Of a stretch of DNA of 64,000 nt, positions 24,101 to 39,100 are shown piece after piece. This stretch comes from Ectobius pallidus (Eukaryota; Arthropoda; Insecta; Blattodea; Ectobiidae): contig CAXKWD010000005.1 in NCBI GenBank assembly GCA_964059195.1, forward strand, positions 146,411,265 through 146,475,264, given 5' to 3'. Position 1 is the stretch's first letter; every line of letters begins with the position of its first letter. The position numbers and the translations under genes are program-made. Under the pieces are notes generated by a model, which saw only the letters and a list, made by a program, of their open reading frames with translations, had not been told where the DNA came from and ran no database searches.

Positions 24101-27100
24101 CGCTTAATGAAAGACCCTATATATCAGTGTCCAGCCTCTTGGCTTGTAGTTAGTATTATTAGCTATTAACCAAAAGGTCCTGGGTTCAATTCCTGGCTCT
24201 ACCATCTGACTTTTCTTCAGTCACTAATTATCTTTGGATAGTATAGACTAGGTACTTGTGTTGTCTTTAGATTTAAGTTGTATTTAAGATATTGATAAAT
24301 TTCACTTTCCAATGAGGGGTAATCAATTTTTATAGGTTTGTAAAAAGGTCCACCTTATACCCTCAAGTAAGGAAGTAGACACCTAGAGTTTTGTCATAAA
24401 TGGATATTGTTTATTATATGTTAAAACGTTATGAATTAATAGTCGGCTTATTAAGCCTAGTAAGTTAGAGTGACTTTTAAAAACAATGAATCTCAGTAAA
24501 AAAAGCAATAAATTAAAAATATACTGTGAAATATGTCAGAATAAGGTAGATCTTATTAAAATAATGAATATTGCATTAATAGAGTTCAAGAGATAACATG
24601 AGACTGGCAATCTGCCGAAAATCCACTGAATGACTCTTAGGCATCACCAAAGGTTGCAAAAACTCAATGGACCTACCTACCCACTAAATATATAGATACT
24701 TGTTCTCTTCACAATTTATGATATTATATTTTGAGAAAATGTTGGGGTGTCAGAATATTCAGAATATTAAGAACGAAAGGGGAAAAAAGCCTTTAAAACA
24801 TACATTCTAATTTTGTAAGTTTTTCCTTGCAATAATTATGTGAAGTTGAATGCTTTAAAGTTTAATGTAGAGAGAGAGAAAGAAAGAAAGAAAGAAGCAA
24901 AGCATCTGTCAACTGCATTGTGTTATCTCTATTGCATGGATGACTTTAAAAGTAACACAACTATGCATAGAGGAAATTTAGATATTAACATTTTTATAGA
25001 ATATAGGTTATGATTAAAACATTTTCTCGATAAATGCAATAATGTATATCCACTCAAGAAAACTACCAATAATGGTCATGGGAGTTTTATATTGTTAATT
25101 TCTATACAATGATTTTTACGTTGATGAAGATTCACTTTGTCACTTTGTAGGGACCTCAGTATTAAGGAACTTTCAACAAAATTCCATCAATTTTAACTGT
25201 ACCTCATAGGCATAACTAGAACTATTCATTAGAGTGTGCCAGTATTAAACTTGAGCAGAGTTCCAAGAAATAGCAGGAATGCCTCGACGGTATTCTGACT
25301 ATCCTGATACCTTCACTACTTCTTCCTTAGCCTTTACCCAGATTCACTACAAAATGTTCCATTTTCTTGCAACGTAAATTAATTTAACTTTACTTCACAA
25401 TACAAAATAGAAAGTCTTGACAATCATGCAGTAGCGGCTCGTACTTGTAAACGTAGGTGAAGCTCAAATCAAGGTTTGCAAAGTTCATGTCTGTGCATTA
25501 ACAGTAGGAAATACAGTACAAAGTTCTCCCACAAGGGGAAGAAGGTGGCTTTATATTTATCCCTGCTATCAATGCACATGCACGTTATTATGTTACATTG
25601 CTTACCAATTTGTTGTATGTCAAGTTGATCCTCCTATCCTCCAGAGCACGAATAACATTTAAAAATTCACAGACTCCAGTTTCATTCTATGCCTAAGGTG
25701 AAGGCATGGCCAACAGCATAGCTTTTTAATGTAATAGTTCCTACATAACCACTGGTGCTGGTTGTACCACAAAGCGTTTAATTTGTCTTTGTATGGCTTG
25801 CTAGCCTGGGAATTTAACTTTTTTATTATTATACTCTCTCCAACGACTAAAGGGAGTATGTATCCGTTTTAACAGATTCAGTTTTACATTACAGCTTGTG
25901 ATAAATTTATATTGCCAAACACAATGAAAGTAAACAGCATTTTTTTTTTAACTGAAGCTCACCTGAACTAATAAAGTGAAATCACTCTTAAATATACGTT
26001 ACGAACAATCACAACTGACACATAGCAACACATGGAACAGACTGAAAATTTGGAGGGAATGCATGTTCCCACGAATATTCATCAGAGTAGAATGACTGTG
26101 TTCAAAACATAAAACTTACTTTCCATTTGCTTCCCTGCTACAATGCTTTAAAATTATTAGTGGGATTCTCAATTAAGAATCTGCAAAAATGTAGCCCCCC
26201 CAAAAAGCGAGGAAATATAATGCCTTCTTATCTTACTTAATAAAACTTAGAAAATAGAATCAGAGCTAAATTTATTTTACTTTGTAGGAAAACTACAGCA
26301 TTTAGGAAAGAAGTGTCATTTAGACGGTCCCGGCCGGGGAGACAAGTAGTCATAAATCTATCGGCTTAGCTCGGTGAATATAGGCAAGGAGGCAAGAAGA
26401 CCAAAAATTGTCTGCTTCAAATATGACATATATCCCGAAGAGAGGGTGGAGTAGCGGGGGAAATTTTCTACGCGTTGCCATAGCAACCGCTGTAAACAAG
26501 AAGAGCAAGAGAAGCTGGAAAGTTTGTTCTTCACCCAGCCCATTGGTGTTCCGTGATTGCCCTCCTGGTGAATGTTGAGGGACTGCGGAACGCTGTCTCT
26601 GGCGCGAACATTCAAACAATACATTACTAAATTTCATCTTACGAGAATAACAGTAAAAGTAATAATGATAATAATACTAATATAATAATTATGATCATAA
26701 AAATAATTATAAATAAAATTCGAATCAAATAAGTAGGAAATGGTAGGTGAATTTGTTCTTCACCATCTTCCCCTGAATAGCCGCTACTGCAATCATGAAC
26801 AAGCGATGAATCATAAATGAATCGACCATAATGAATTCATCATTTTACTAAACGAATAAATCATGATTCAGTGAAAGAAATTAATCAATTTCTAAGTGAA
26901 TCAATTATGAAAATCTTGATTTGGTTCAAGAAATGAATCAAAATCTCTGTGGATCGAAAGTTTACTCAATCCTTGAATGCGGTTATTCAGTGATTCCTTT
27001 TTTCTTCCCAGTATTCTGAATGAATATTCACTACTGCTACTACAGCATGGGAGGGATTATAATGCAAACTAAACACTCTCTATGATGTTCGTTAACAAGG

Positions 27101-30100
27101 TTATCATTTTTAATAGATAAGAAATTATTAATTACAGTATGTGAATATTAAATTTTGGATGTTAAACTTAGGCTACTCTTTGAGGGATGGGGCACCCTGC
27201 CAGTCTGTGTTCTATGACGATAGGGATTATCATGCACATTGCCAACTGTCCTTTATTTTGACTGCCTTAACATTTAATTTTAAATTATTTCAATAATTTT
27301 TGTTCAGAAAGGAGAATCATAATCACGCCCTGTAGATCCGCCTATGCTGTATCTTATAAAAATCAGGCACACTTGCAAGAAGACCTGTCAGTTATAATTA
27401 AATTAGGTTACAAGTGCAGTATGGTCAATTTTACAAGAGTCCAATGAGATAAATCCATTAAGTGAATGAATCCAGTATAGTATTCTAGTTGTTAATAGGA
27501 ATGTAACAGGAACAGTCAGTGGACAAGGAGAAAGAAAGTCAATTGTATGAAAACAGAAGGGTGATTATTATTTTCTCAAGGCAATGATACAAAAGGTTTG
27601 TGGATATGTTTGTAAGAGTGCTGTGCATTAACAATATAAAAGAAAACACACTATAAAATATTTGAAAACATTTACGTATAACAGTCATATAATCTATTGC
27701 AAACATTTGGCACTTTGATCAGCACAACATACATGCACACAAAACATTCACTTAAAAACATGTGCATGGAAGAACATACAATTAAGTGCAAATGACCCTT
27801 CTTTCATTTCAATGTGAAGAACAGTTAAACTCTATTGTATTAATGTTTTATTGGAAATAAAATATAATTTACCTGCTTATATTGTATTCTTAATCACTTT
27901 GTTAAGATGCTTAAAACATGAACTTGAGAACTTGAATCGTAATTGCAGCATAAAATATTGACCCATTGAACCTTACTTAACCACACAAAAAAATCTGCAT
28001 GTATTGTATTACAAATATTCATTTCACAAGATGGAATTTAAATTTTGAAAACAGCTTCTTTATACGAAAGAATAGTTTTTGAAAACAGCATCAGTCACCA
28101 TCGTCATATGAAGAATAGTTACTTGTGAACTGGTTCCAACTTCCCTTTTAAGATAACTGGGAATTATTTGATAGAGGAAAGGATATTGATTAAGATAGTT
28201 GAGACTAACTGCCTGGCAAGCAGTGCTTATTACTTGACTCAAGTTATGTGGAGTGATTATAGACTTCAATTGATCAGTTACAAAATGTTGGCTGCACTCA
28301 TTGCTGTAATAAAATATAATCAGACAATTTTATGATCTGTATAAGATTCAACTTCGCTAACCAAAAAAAAAAATTCCATTATGAACGCTAAAATAGAAAA
28401 TTATTTATTTTTATCAACAGTGACATACAGAGTGATTACAAATTGTAACTTAACCAAGTTATTAGCCAGATATAATATTTCACGAAGTGTATTGGTAATT
28501 ATAACTGTGTTGACTTCTTTGTTACAGAGGTAGCATGTAGGGATGGGATATCAATGTTATCAAAATATTGATATTTTGTTTTCGATAATAGATATTTTGA
28601 CATCAATATTTCATTTATGATAATATCGTGATATCAGTATTGCTCTTTGGTAATATCAAATTTCTCATTTCATGAACAAAAATAAAATGGAGAGTGAGAG
28701 AGGGACTTAAACAAAAATACACCATTAACATATTTATTTATAAAAATGGGCAAAATAAAAATCAATATGAAGTAAGAATCATTAAAATTAAAACAACGTA
28801 TAGCATATTGAATTAATGACTATCAACATTCAATTAAACCTATTTTATGATGCTCCAGGCATGGAGTATAAATTGATTGAATTACAACTGTGTATCAAAC
28901 ATATTAAATTTTGGTGGCAGTTAGTACCTGTAGGCCTATGCCTTAATTAAAATCCTTTTTTTAATTCCCAGTTTCCTTGAAATGGTAATTATAACCGGTT
29001 CCAACTCACCTATTCCTCATAGAATCCGGTCACTTGTGAGGTATCAAATTTAAGTACTCCAAATCTATAGTTAGGCACTAACATAAGAACAAAACTAACT
29101 TACTAACTCTGGCTCTACATCCCTGAAGGCCTACCATCTGACAGCTGAATCATTTACCATAGGCAGATGGCAGGATTGGGGGATATGTGGTCAGCATGCC
29201 AACACACATGGCCGTTAATGATGATTTCCATAACTTAATTATGTAGCTCCTCAGTTTGAATCATAGGCTGAGTGCATCCCGTTCCACCCCCTACCTCGAA
29301 AAAATCCAAGGAGGTACCCAGGCCTGCGACCCTAACCATTAGACCATGCAGAAATATATGAACACAAAAGATGCAAAATTGTAATATTTATTTTTGCTTA
29401 TATCGAAACATGTAAAGAAAAAGTAATTAAAGATGATTATTGGTGAGGTTAATGCTGAGAATTTGGTCATTCACCAGGCAGTACTTGCAGCTTTCCTACA
29501 AAATTAACTAAAATTGGAAGCCAAAACTCATGGGATTTTTTTCAGATTTTGAAATATAATTTACATTCACATGATTTTCTCAGTCCCTAGATCTTTATGA
29601 TTTTCGTCCTTCACATGAATTTGAGATGTTAAACTGTTTTTGTATGCTTTTTTAATGATTTATTATTGTGTTCTGGTACACTTAGTCCTTCATTTAAAAA
29701 ACTTATATATATGTTTTCTTTCGGTATTTGTTACTTTAAGAAGGGTCTCTTAGGAAGCACTAAGCACTTGTAAACTGCCCAACTAGCAATGACATGCATA
29801 CAACTTCACAGATAATTGCTTAAGAATTCCATACATGTTCACATAGTACACTCTTCCACTATTTTGCCTCTGCACACATTATTCACTGAAGCAAAATCTC
29901 TGTTAAAACACATTACAGTTCATTTCTTACCACCTGTTTTACATAGAGATTGAGCATAGAGGAATGCATTTTCAATTAATTTTCCAACAGACTTCATATA
30001 TATTGAAGCACAACTGTGAAAAAGGAGTAGTTATTTGGAGAACTGTGATACCTCTTCCACATAAATGGACAGTTTTAGCCTGTGAAAATGTACACTATCA

Positions 30101-33100
30101 AAGGTAAAAAAAATCAAGCGAATTGCACCATATAAATTATGAAGTAAAGTTTGCATTAAAGTGAAATATGTTCCCTGCTAAAATTTACAATAACATGACA
30201 GGCATTGAAAATGCTTTGATTATTTCATTAAATTCTAGTTTTGTTATTCTAGTTCTAGTTTATTCTTTTAAAATCCAGCTTGAGATGGTAACAAAAAATT
30301 AGCAGTTTTGAGAGAAACCAAAAAATAATTATAACATATTATGCCTTTTCTGCAGTAATGCTTCAATTATATAGGCCTATTTTAAAATATAGGCTATATT
30401 GACAAAGAAGTAAATAATTAATGGCATATAATGATTATGCATCTCATTAATTTGATTTGCTTTACCTGATTTATGCAGTATTTACAATGATAAATCATTG
30501 AAAGGAATGGAACATAGAATTCTGTAGGTGAAAATAAAATATAAATGTGGTTGAATATGTACAGGGATAACTAGAGTTTGCATGGACAGTATTATGCAAC
30601 TGAATGCAGATGATGCGTTCAGAGTAAAGCTAAATTATATAATTGATACAGGACACATTCGTTTTTAACAGTGGTTTTGGAACTATAATTTCTGATGGTG
30701 TTGCCAATATCATGGAGTACTTTGAAAATGATTTGCTAATGACATACTCCCACAAAGCAGAACTGAAATCTTCATTTAAAGTAGTCTGTCGCTCTTTCAA
30801 CTGTCATAATGATGTGTCATTATGAATTTTGCATCATAATAGAGTAATAACAGCCTACTAGTAAAAATTAACACATTATAGTGATAAAGTACTATGAGAA
30901 TAGGAAGTCTTAATTCCATATCCTCCTCTGCATAGTAATTAAAGTTAATAATTAATTCTCACAAATGAACATTTAGCCTATTAAAAAATAAAAGAACACA
31001 GTTCAGATTAATAAGCCATACTGAAATTATTCAAATCTAGCGTGCATGCTGTAATAAATCATTGACTGATTATGGCCTCTAGATGCACAAAACCACAACA
31101 GACTATTTTTTCACTCAAGTTGTCTGATCTCCTGTGCAAAATTTCTGTTATTAAGCTGGGTTTAATTCTGCTGGGAGATGTATTTATTTTATCTATTTTG
31201 TTTTATTTCGTCATTTGCTTTGTATATAATTTGATATAAATACTGAAAAAATATTGTTAATTCTGTGGGCATGGGGAAATGATTCACAGTAGGTTCAACC
31301 ATGGAGATTTTATCTTTCATAGATAGGTATCTGAAATCATATATAGGTACCTATAGTAAGGTTGCCAGATTGTATGTTTTTCCCATAATCTTACATTATT
31401 TTGAGCATGATTTTACTTTACATCATATTTTTTTCTTTCTTTCTAGAAAACATAAGGCAAATTCATACATTTATTGAATAACATAAGGAGCTTCAATACT
31501 CCCATCTACAAAATGCTGTAGAAGTATGTTAACTACAAAATGCTATCTGTGTGGACCAATTTTTTTGGAAAATTCTGTGCCTCTCAGGAAACTAAATGAC
31601 TGTTTGAATAGAGATAAAAGTGATATCTCTGACATTTTCTCCCCCCCCCCCCCTCCCCCTATTGGAACAGAAGAAAACGTCCCAAATATGTTTGTGATTA
31701 TAGCATATCTGACTCGAATGCTTGTGTCGAAAGGTGTTCTCTCTATTGCAAAATAAGCGGAGTGATGCAAGGAACAGGAGTTCACTCTAACTTTCAGGTT
31801 CAAGTGATCTTGCTAGAATTTTTCACATTTGTAAAAATTGACATTAAATTACTGAAAAGTGAAAAATCATCTACTAAGTACAGTAAAAGGATTCAAAAGA
31901 AAATTAAAAGCCTGATTTGTTTCATGTTTAGGCCTAAATAATATGTTTTTCCCTTTCATTTGAAACATAGCACTAAATATGACTTTATTCTAACAATATA
32001 TTTTTGTATAAGTGCCTCTTTTAGAATTTGCAGATCTGGCAATCCTAACCCACATTATGGTCGGGCTAGCAAAGTAGAATGGTCGTTGAAGGACCCCATG
32101 GCACCTATGTATTCATAAAGCATCATCTCATCTTATCCCCATGGTTGAATCTACTCTGAATCATTTCCCCATGCCCACAGAATTAACAGGAGAAACAGAC
32201 ATGGCTACACCTATAGGACCCTATACCACAGACCCTATAGGAAGTATTGGTAATTTTTTTTTAATAATTCTAACCCATTGTAATATATTATCTCATAAAA
32301 ACTGATATCTCATGGAACTTTAAATATGAACAGACTTCTGGGTAGTAAAAAATTACAGAAAATTAAGTGCACATTAGAATTGAATAAGTACAAAATGTAT
32401 TCTTAAACAAATTAAATTAATTATCATTCTTCATTACAATTCTAAGCATAAAATACAACTTAGCAGTGACAAAGAACAAGAATTAGAATACAGTAAACAA
32501 GAAAAGGAAACTGTACACAATCTCATTACAAGTTATATCAAAATAACAAGTCATAAAAATTTAAGTTATCACATTGTTTTAAAGCGTCTCTAAAAATTAT
32601 GTAAGCTAAAGGATATAATTAAAATTACAGGAAATAGCCTAATATAAATATTTATAAGCTGTTAACTGATAAAGCATTAAAATGAATTATCTTAAGTGTT
32701 AGCCTTCAATCACTTATTTTAAACCCACTGAAAGTTATGTTTAATAACAAGAATATGATGTAATTTATGAATATTGTTAGCCTCAATTTTTGAACAGTAA
32801 TCAGAGTAACATTTCTATATTACATTATGCTACATGTGGCTTTTTTTAGGCATGGTTATATAGGTAGTCTTACAAGGGAAGAATCCCACCAAAATGAAAA
32901 GCAATACAAGGCCAACTTTCATCTGCAAACATTACAACAAATGCTCATTGCAGTGCTTCAATTTAAGGAGAATCTTTAGGTAATGTGTATAAATCAGATT
33001 CACTCGCAACCTGTTCGTCTTATCATTGGTAACCAAGTTTTAAAAAACTTAATGGTGTTACATCCTAGGGGGAATATGGCCTACAATCCAACCACTCTTG

Positions 33101-36100
33101 TCACATATCTGTATCTTTGGACTGCACTGGCAGAGGGCAGGATTTAGTGTCATGTGATAAGCAAATGATTGTTTTCTTGACCAGAGCCACTACTTGTTTT
33201 TTTTAGCACAGCTTCTCAGTTATCCTCATAAGGCTACCTCCTCCCTTCCTCAGAAAAAAACAGGAAATTCCATCTGGCGCTGTGAATCGAATTCGGACTA
33301 GCTCAGCTGGTAGAGCAATGGCACATACTGTCAAAGGATGTGAATTCAAATTCCAGTGTCAGAGGAATTTTTCTCTTAAAAAATTATTCTCAACTAACAC
33401 ATTGTTTTGAGGTGAAAATTTGACCTTTGTATGGATTTTCATGATTGTTCAGAAGTAAAATTTGGGACCTTTCCCTTGTCAGAGGGCCCAGATTACAATC
33501 AGTTTAATTGGGGAAGAACTTGAGCATTTCCTTTTTATCAGTCAAGCAAGCGTTTCATACAACAAAACCATTTCTCCTACAGTCCAAATGCATTTCACCA
33601 ATATATCAACCAATTAAAATGAATTAAGCTTGTTTTAATTAGTCACATAATATATGAGATGGAAGTAGCGTGACAGTGTATACGTAGCATGACAGCATTT
33701 TAACATCTTGTTCCTTTGGTGTAAACAAAGAATACATTAAGAAACCATTTTTGTCCTAAGTGAGTATTTTTCTCACAAAAGTTTTTTGTCCCGAACCTTA
33801 ACCATGCTTAAATACTTGATAAGAGTTATCTGTAGTGTTCTAACTTTTTTCACATCAGCAAAGGAAAGAATAATAAATTATTTCTTTCTTTTTACAGTTT
33901 TTCAATAAATTGGGTAGTTTTTTTTTGTGACAATTAAATAAAAAGATTATTATGTGGACCACATATTCCATGATGTTTAGCAACATTGAGGCAAGTGTAT
34001 TCCATCATATAGTGTTTTATATAAACTGATTGTGTTGGCTATCTGGGTTGGACCACGTCATGTTTTTAGTACCTAACATTTCAGACATCCTGTCTTGTCC
34101 TTCTTCGGAGAATGATTCACACTAAAACGAAGTGCCAGTATTCATGATCAGTTTATACATGACACTGGCCGTGGAAGCCTACGAACTTATATAGTGTTGT
34201 TTGTTTTGTATGAGTGAGGTGATCTGGCAGTGTGCTGTTGCAATTCTAGAGAGACATTTGATCTACTTATCTTTTAAACATTACTTAATCACAAAACCCA
34301 AAATAGGTTTTTTAGTTTGTAATCTACTGCCCCCTTTAATCTGCACAGTTATCCTACTTCCATGCTGTATGTGGTGGCTACAGATTTCTTATGAAATAAT
34401 TCAGTCGTCGCTAAAGTTTAAAACAAACACTGTAAAACTTGTGACTTGAGGCTTTCCCACTGTTTGGAATAAACAATGGTTTCATGGGCTTCGAACCGGG
34501 TGAGTGGGATAATTATTTCTGAGCTCCTGGGTGCTAACTTCGCTGTCATCGCCTAGGAGAATTGAGTTGGTTCAGGAAAAGGTCAGTGCTTTATGGAAAA
34601 GAGCAAAAGAAAGGGCTTGATGGAAGGGGAGGGGTCAAAAGGAGAGCGAAGAAGTGAATGATGGTAACAGAGCTAGCTGCCAAAACCTCTTACACAACAT
34701 CCCACTCACTAGGTTCGAAGCCTGAGAAACCAGCATTCATGTAAAAATCATGCTTTATGTCATTGTGTTTCATATATTTCCAAAACACATGTACAATAAA
34801 ACACTCAAGTAAACTTTATGGCTGTTAAATCCCAAGGAGGGAATTGTCTACTAGCTGCCAGATTTATGAGTTATCTACCCCATCTTTTGACTTTCTAATA
34901 GAATTAAGGTGGATATATGGTCGGTACAACGCCAAAGTGAACTAAGCGCCAAACTCCATATTTTGAGAAAACTGAAGTTGAAGTTTGAGTGTTGTAAAAA
35001 AATCTTGATCAAAACGAAATTTCCTTTTTTCTCAACTGATTTTACTATCGTAGTATCGCTTAGTTCGTTATTGCAGACCGTAGGATATCAAAATCTGCAC
35101 CATGAACTACCAATAGTCTATACTTTGACAATTGGCGCTTAGTTCACTTTGGCGTTGTACCGACCATATTTAGTAGGCCTATACATATTTCATTAGAATA
35201 GAACCACAGATGATATTCAAGAATTTATATTTCTGGAGACCCTCTTTAAGTTTAATTTATTGCTGTTAAAATCCGAAAAAATAATTCATTTTTGACATAC
35301 TGGTAATGTATTTTGTGTAACACATCCAAACAATTAGGCCTACTACGTTTTCATGCAGGATTCAAATTGATCTGAATATGATCCAATTTTCATGCAATTT
35401 TCTTTGCGGTATTGAAAACATTGTTTCCAAGAGATTCCACAGAATGTGCCAGCCCCACATTCGACGACCAACAAAAGGTTTTGCACCTCACATGTAAGGA
35501 TAGATGAAATGCATGATATCAAATTGAATAGGGTACTGTTTTCGTGGTGTTGAATACAATCTCAATCTGATCTGACCCCACTTTTTAGGAGTATTGATCT
35601 TGAGACTAAAATTGATATGAATTCCTATTTTAATGACAAATTCAAAACTGTAAACATATACAGATCGATTTGAATGCTTCATGAAAACATAACTATAAAG
35701 CTTCAACACAAAACAATATAAAATTCACAATGGATCTCACTTATAACTTATTAAAATTCCGACGTTTCGGCCCAACCACTATGCCTTCTTCAGGAACAGC
35801 TGAAATGGAAGGAATGGATTTGGGAGAACAACAGGTTTTTAAGTTAATGTCCCGGACGATCCAGAAGGCGGTAAAACCGACGATTCGGCTTTGTGTATGC
35901 GAGTCGTAGCCAAGGATATTCCGAGAGTTTGTTGTCATCAGTTGGAACTTCCATTCCTTCCATTTTAGCTATTCCTGAAGAAAGCCTAGTGGTTGGGCTG
36001 AAACGTCGGAATTTTAATAAGTTATAAGTGACATCCATTGTGAATTTTATATTGTTTTGTGTTGAAGTCTTATCGTACATACAATGGAAAAAGGACTATC

Positions 36101-39100
36101 TGCAATTTTTACGGGAGAAATTCCAGTGTTTCAGAGCAGTTCTGAGGCTTCATTCTCATTCGCTTTGAGAATGGATTCTCAGATCAGCCCTGAATCATTG
36201 GGGTGTCTTCAAATAATGATCTGATTGTAGACCAGAAAACGTTAAGTATTATCAGCACCAGAAAAAGCTCCAAGTACAGTATAATATCTAGATGTTAGTC
36301 TTGTAGGAGAAAAGGTTAGTTGTAATCCAACTAGCAGGAACATAGTTGTAACACTCCTTAACCCAGCAGTCTGAGCACATAACCAGTATCTTATATTGCA
36401 TTAGTTTAAGCAGTCTGATAATGGAGGGATCCCTTGCTTATTCAGAAATAACTTATTTCCTTTCACACTTCTAGCTAAGTAGACACATTTAAACCTTCAC
36501 CATTTAATTAATTTCAAATCATAAACATTTCTTTGCACAGTTTCATTTGTCATTATAATGGGTTTAATCCAACTAATTGTTTCACAACCTCAGTTTACCT
36601 ACATATCAGGTTTAAGCAACCGCAGCTTCTTTCAGGGTAATATATTCATATGTATTAAGAGAGAGGAGGATCAGTTCATTCTCAGAAATTTTGGAATATT
36701 ACTCGGAGCTGTAATGTTCTGAGAGTCAATTTTGTTTCTTTGATTTTATCTATTTGGTTACTGAGTATAATAAATTTAGGCCCATTTTAAATCAAAATAA
36801 AAAATACATTAATGCATTCAAAACATTCCTTAACTCTTAAGTTAATCCAGTCTGAGCATTGAATCACATAGTCCTATGTAGTGTATGGAGCATCAAACAA
36901 ACAAAAATTGTGAACTTTCAAAGGTTTAAATATTATCGATTCTACACCCCAATTTCAGTTACCGGTATGTGTTAAAATAGATTTGAACCTATGACTCCTC
37001 TTGGTAAAAAATTGTGTACTTTTAAAGATTGAAATATTATCGATTCTACACCCCAATTTCAGTTATGTGTTGAAATAGAATTGAACCTAAGACTCCTACT
37101 TGGCAATCAGCCTAGTGCCTCAACTACCGTTAGGTCTACCTAAAGACTGGTAACATTGATCAGTAGTGCTTAGATCCGTAAGTTTTCGAAACAACAAACA
37201 GACATTTAAGGTCTTAGAAATAACATATTTATTGAATTTTTTTAAAATTATTTAAATTGGAAAGGGGTTGTAATCACAAAGCTATTGAATAATAGATTCT
37301 TGGCCTTTCAGTTAGATGAGAGAATTCATAACATTTGAGCTTACGATATCTGACTTCTGGGAGGAAATTAGATATTCCTACCAGTATATAATTAAGGCAG
37401 ACAGCTGGGAGTGATAAGAAACTGATCACTACATTGTTTTCCAGGGCAAGGTTGTGTAATGATTTCAATAAGGATACCTGGACTGCAATCCAGCAGTGAG
37501 ACTTTTCTCACACACCTAACACCAGACACAATCAAAATAAGGTTTTATGAAGTCTATAGATAAGCACCAATGGTAATTTGGCATTCTACTCAACTCTCCT
37601 TCTTGCTCACTTACCCACTATCCAGTAGGTAGTCTGCCTTGATTATATAGGACCTTTTACTCAGCCTTAGTTTCTCCCAGAAGGTGGCATCAAAACTAGC
37701 TCTTGAAAGCTTGAATGCTATAAATCACCCATTCGACTAGAAGCCCAAGAAGCAATTATTCATTATCGACATTTCCTCCCTCTTCTAACATATCGGTAAT
37801 ATTACAGATACTGGTAATTATGCTAGCCTATTTAGTTATGTGATACCAATATAAGTTAAATTCCATTGTGAGTTAATTCAACAGGAATATCTCTGCATGT
37901 AAAAAAACACTTTAAAACTAAGTTGTAGCTATACGTTAGTTGTTATAATAGTCCAATTTACTATAAAAGTTAGTGTACAGGAAATCATATTTCCAGGTAT
38001 TGTTTGTAACATGCTCTGGTGCAAAGTATGTATCATGATGCTGAGACTTTCTGATGAGGGCCGTTGCACCATCAAGCCACAACCCTGTACCGACCAAATC
38101 CTCGATGTACGCAATATCAATCTTCTTTTGACTAAGTTTATTCCAATCCACCGGACTCTCATCCCGCCGAGTCCATTGCAGCATGGTGACAATGTCATTA
38201 GGCTCTAGACACCAGCTGCAATACCAGCCACCATAATGGTTCAAATCTCCTACAACTAATCCATACATGGATGCATCATCTTGCCCTGTTATTCTATGTG
38301 GGAATGAATCCTCCATTATCCCAATAGTATATGCACCTGGAGCAGTGATTGTTCTTTTAGGATGCTGCCAGAAAAATCCATAAGCAGACCATCGCAGCCG
38401 AAAAGCCACTGGTAATGGCCAACCATCATACAGTTTGAAAAACAGTAATGCCTTCGGATTAGGAATCTGATATGGATCGGCAGAATCTATATACAGATCA
38501 TCAGATTTTAAATTCGTAATTGTGGCTCTGCCCCTATGCCATAAAAAGTCTCGTTTCACTACCTCATCCTGCGGGATGTATAAGAGTTTTTTACGTATAC
38601 TTTCAGGAATGAAGCCCTTTTCATTAAGTTTCTGTTTGAAATGAAAAGCTTTAAAGCCACCCGATGATGTGCAATTTGATTCCGAAACTATGTAATAGTC
38701 TACTACATGTGCTAATTCGTTTAATTTGATTTCTGCTATAGTCGTCTCTAAGCCCACAATTGGAAAACCGTGAATAATTCTTCTGGGTTTAGCTCGTCTT
38801 CTGGGAGAAATTTTCTGTCGAGATGCTATGAAAGCCCGCCATATCACTTCTGGTTGGCCACAGTCTTTTCCATGCCAGCCTCTTTTACATTCACATTTTG
38901 TCTCTTCACTATCACGATTCTGAAAGGTAAAGAAAAAGAGCGATGTATGATCCCCTCCATAAAAATATGCCTATGTAAACATAACACCATAACCTCAACT
39001 GCATGTACTTACATGTAGTCTTTTCGTATACCCGACTTCAGTACCTGGAAGAAAGCACTCTGTATCGTTGTTCAGTTTTACAAAATAATTGGTTGCAACA

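Noticed and set aside
26350..26637. Two overlapping minus-strand ORFs as host genes
   Set aside because: They lie within the borders of the hAT element with perfect target duplication and show no domain.
31526..31803. ORFs on both strands with Pro- or Gly-runs
   Set aside because: They are caused by a C-run at 31640-31659 inside a transposon-like element.
33297..33366. tRNA gene
   Set aside because: The internal boxes are present but the acceptor and anticodon stems do not pair; it is best seen as a tRNA-derived repeat. The same applies to 24131, 56841 and the other tRNA-like heads.
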